DNA of 6,978 nt. Source: Firmicutes bacterium UBA5499 (GTDB lineage Bacteria > Bacillota > DTU084). The position numbers and the translations under genes are program-made. Below the pieces are notes generated by a model. That model saw only the letters and a list, made by a program, of their open reading frames with translations. It searched no databases and had not been told where the DNA came from. The stretch is from assembly GCA_002426275.1 (NCBI GenBank), contig DIPB01000167.1, positions 1-6,978 of the forward strand, written 5' to 3'. This document shows, piece by piece, positions 6,934-6,978 of the stretch. Position 1 is the first letter of the stretch; each line of letters opens with the position of its first letter.

Positions 6934-6978
6934 ACTGCGGCAGGGATCGCTTTTTAAACTGTCGAATTGGACAATAGG
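6908..6978 (+). CDS. Possible start of a next gene, cut by the right edge (weak)
   Basis: From ATG ATG at 6908/6911 the frame stays open to the window end and reads MMKKSILFALRQGSLFKLSN and onward. The Met-Lys-Lys start followed by a short hydrophobic stretch is compatible with an exported or membrane protein. Against it: no Shine-Dalgarno sequence precedes it, whereas the two preceding genes have strong ones, and only about 23 codons are visible, which could be open by chance. No family is recognisable. Confidence 0.22.
   Translation, partial: MMKKSILFALRQGSLFKLSNWTI

Larger units (their letters stand above)
6817..6978. other. Intergenic tail without a convincing gene
   Basis: These 162 bases follow the terminator. 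The first part (to about 6882) is GC-rich and includes the palindrome GCAGCTGC at 6876-6883; the second part is AT-richer. No Shine-Dalgarno sequence, tRNA-like structure or repeat array is visible. Short ATG frames at 6819 (about 30 codons) and 6871 (about 28 codons) stop within the region and lack ribosome binding sites. It most likely contains the upstream region of the next gene. Confidence 0.6.

Noticed and set aside
6819..6953. Short frames from ATG at 6819 and 6871 as small proteins
   Set aside because: Each is about 30 codons or fewer, lacks a ribosome binding site, and has no recognisable composition or motif.
6931..6957. Second terminator before the T-run at 6950
   Set aside because: The only stem available is about 3 bp (GCG/CGC), too weak to support termination.

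Overview
This window carries three genes in a row on the + strand, all encoding proteins that appear to be exported and linked to carbohydrate binding, cleavage or uptake. The DNA is moderately GC-rich. Two of the starts have strong Shine-Dalgarno sequences (AAAGGAGG and GGAGGG). The gene content suggests a saccharolytic bacterium. The family 1 solute-binding protein and the strong ribosome binding sites fit Bacillota-like anaerobes. The FlgD-like C-terminal domain of the first protein is more often met in diderm phyla. A deep-branching or diderm Bacillota-type lineage would reconcile these points, but the taxonomic placement is inference only.

Layout: (1) positions 2-1543 hold the 3' end of a large modular surface or secreted protein. 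In order it has a bacterial Ig-like domain, an F5/8 type C (discoidin-like) domain, two fibronectin-III-like repeats and a FlgD-like Ig domain. (2) After a 65-base gap with a strong RBS comes a 1251-residue secreted multidomain glycoside hydrolase (1609-5364). It has a signal peptide, two N-terminal beta-rich domains, a clan GH-A-type TIM barrel with acid/base and nucleophile glutamates, a C-terminal beta domain, an unusual helical segment, two Ig-like domains and a CBM9-like domain. (3) After a 30-base gap with an RBS comes a 460-residue ABC-transporter sugar-binding protein (5395-6777) whose N-terminus is a hydrophobic anchor without a lipobox cysteine. (4) A strong intrinsic terminator at 6788-6816 ends the unit. 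(5) The last ~160 bases hold no convincing gene. A short reading frame runs off the right edge from 6908, and a weak promoter-like pair and an imperfect inverted repeat overlap it.

Working model (inference): a surface protein binds a polysaccharide or cell surface, the secreted GH-A enzyme cleaves the glycan, and the binding protein captures released oligosaccharides for an ABC importer. No permease or ATPase gene lies downstream before the terminator, so those partners must be upstream of the window or elsewhere. I see no RNA genes, CRISPR arrays, insertion sequences or phage genes. I did not find a clearly new biological system. The best candidates for novelty are the unassigned GH-A enzyme with its embedded helical module and the lipobox-less binding protein.
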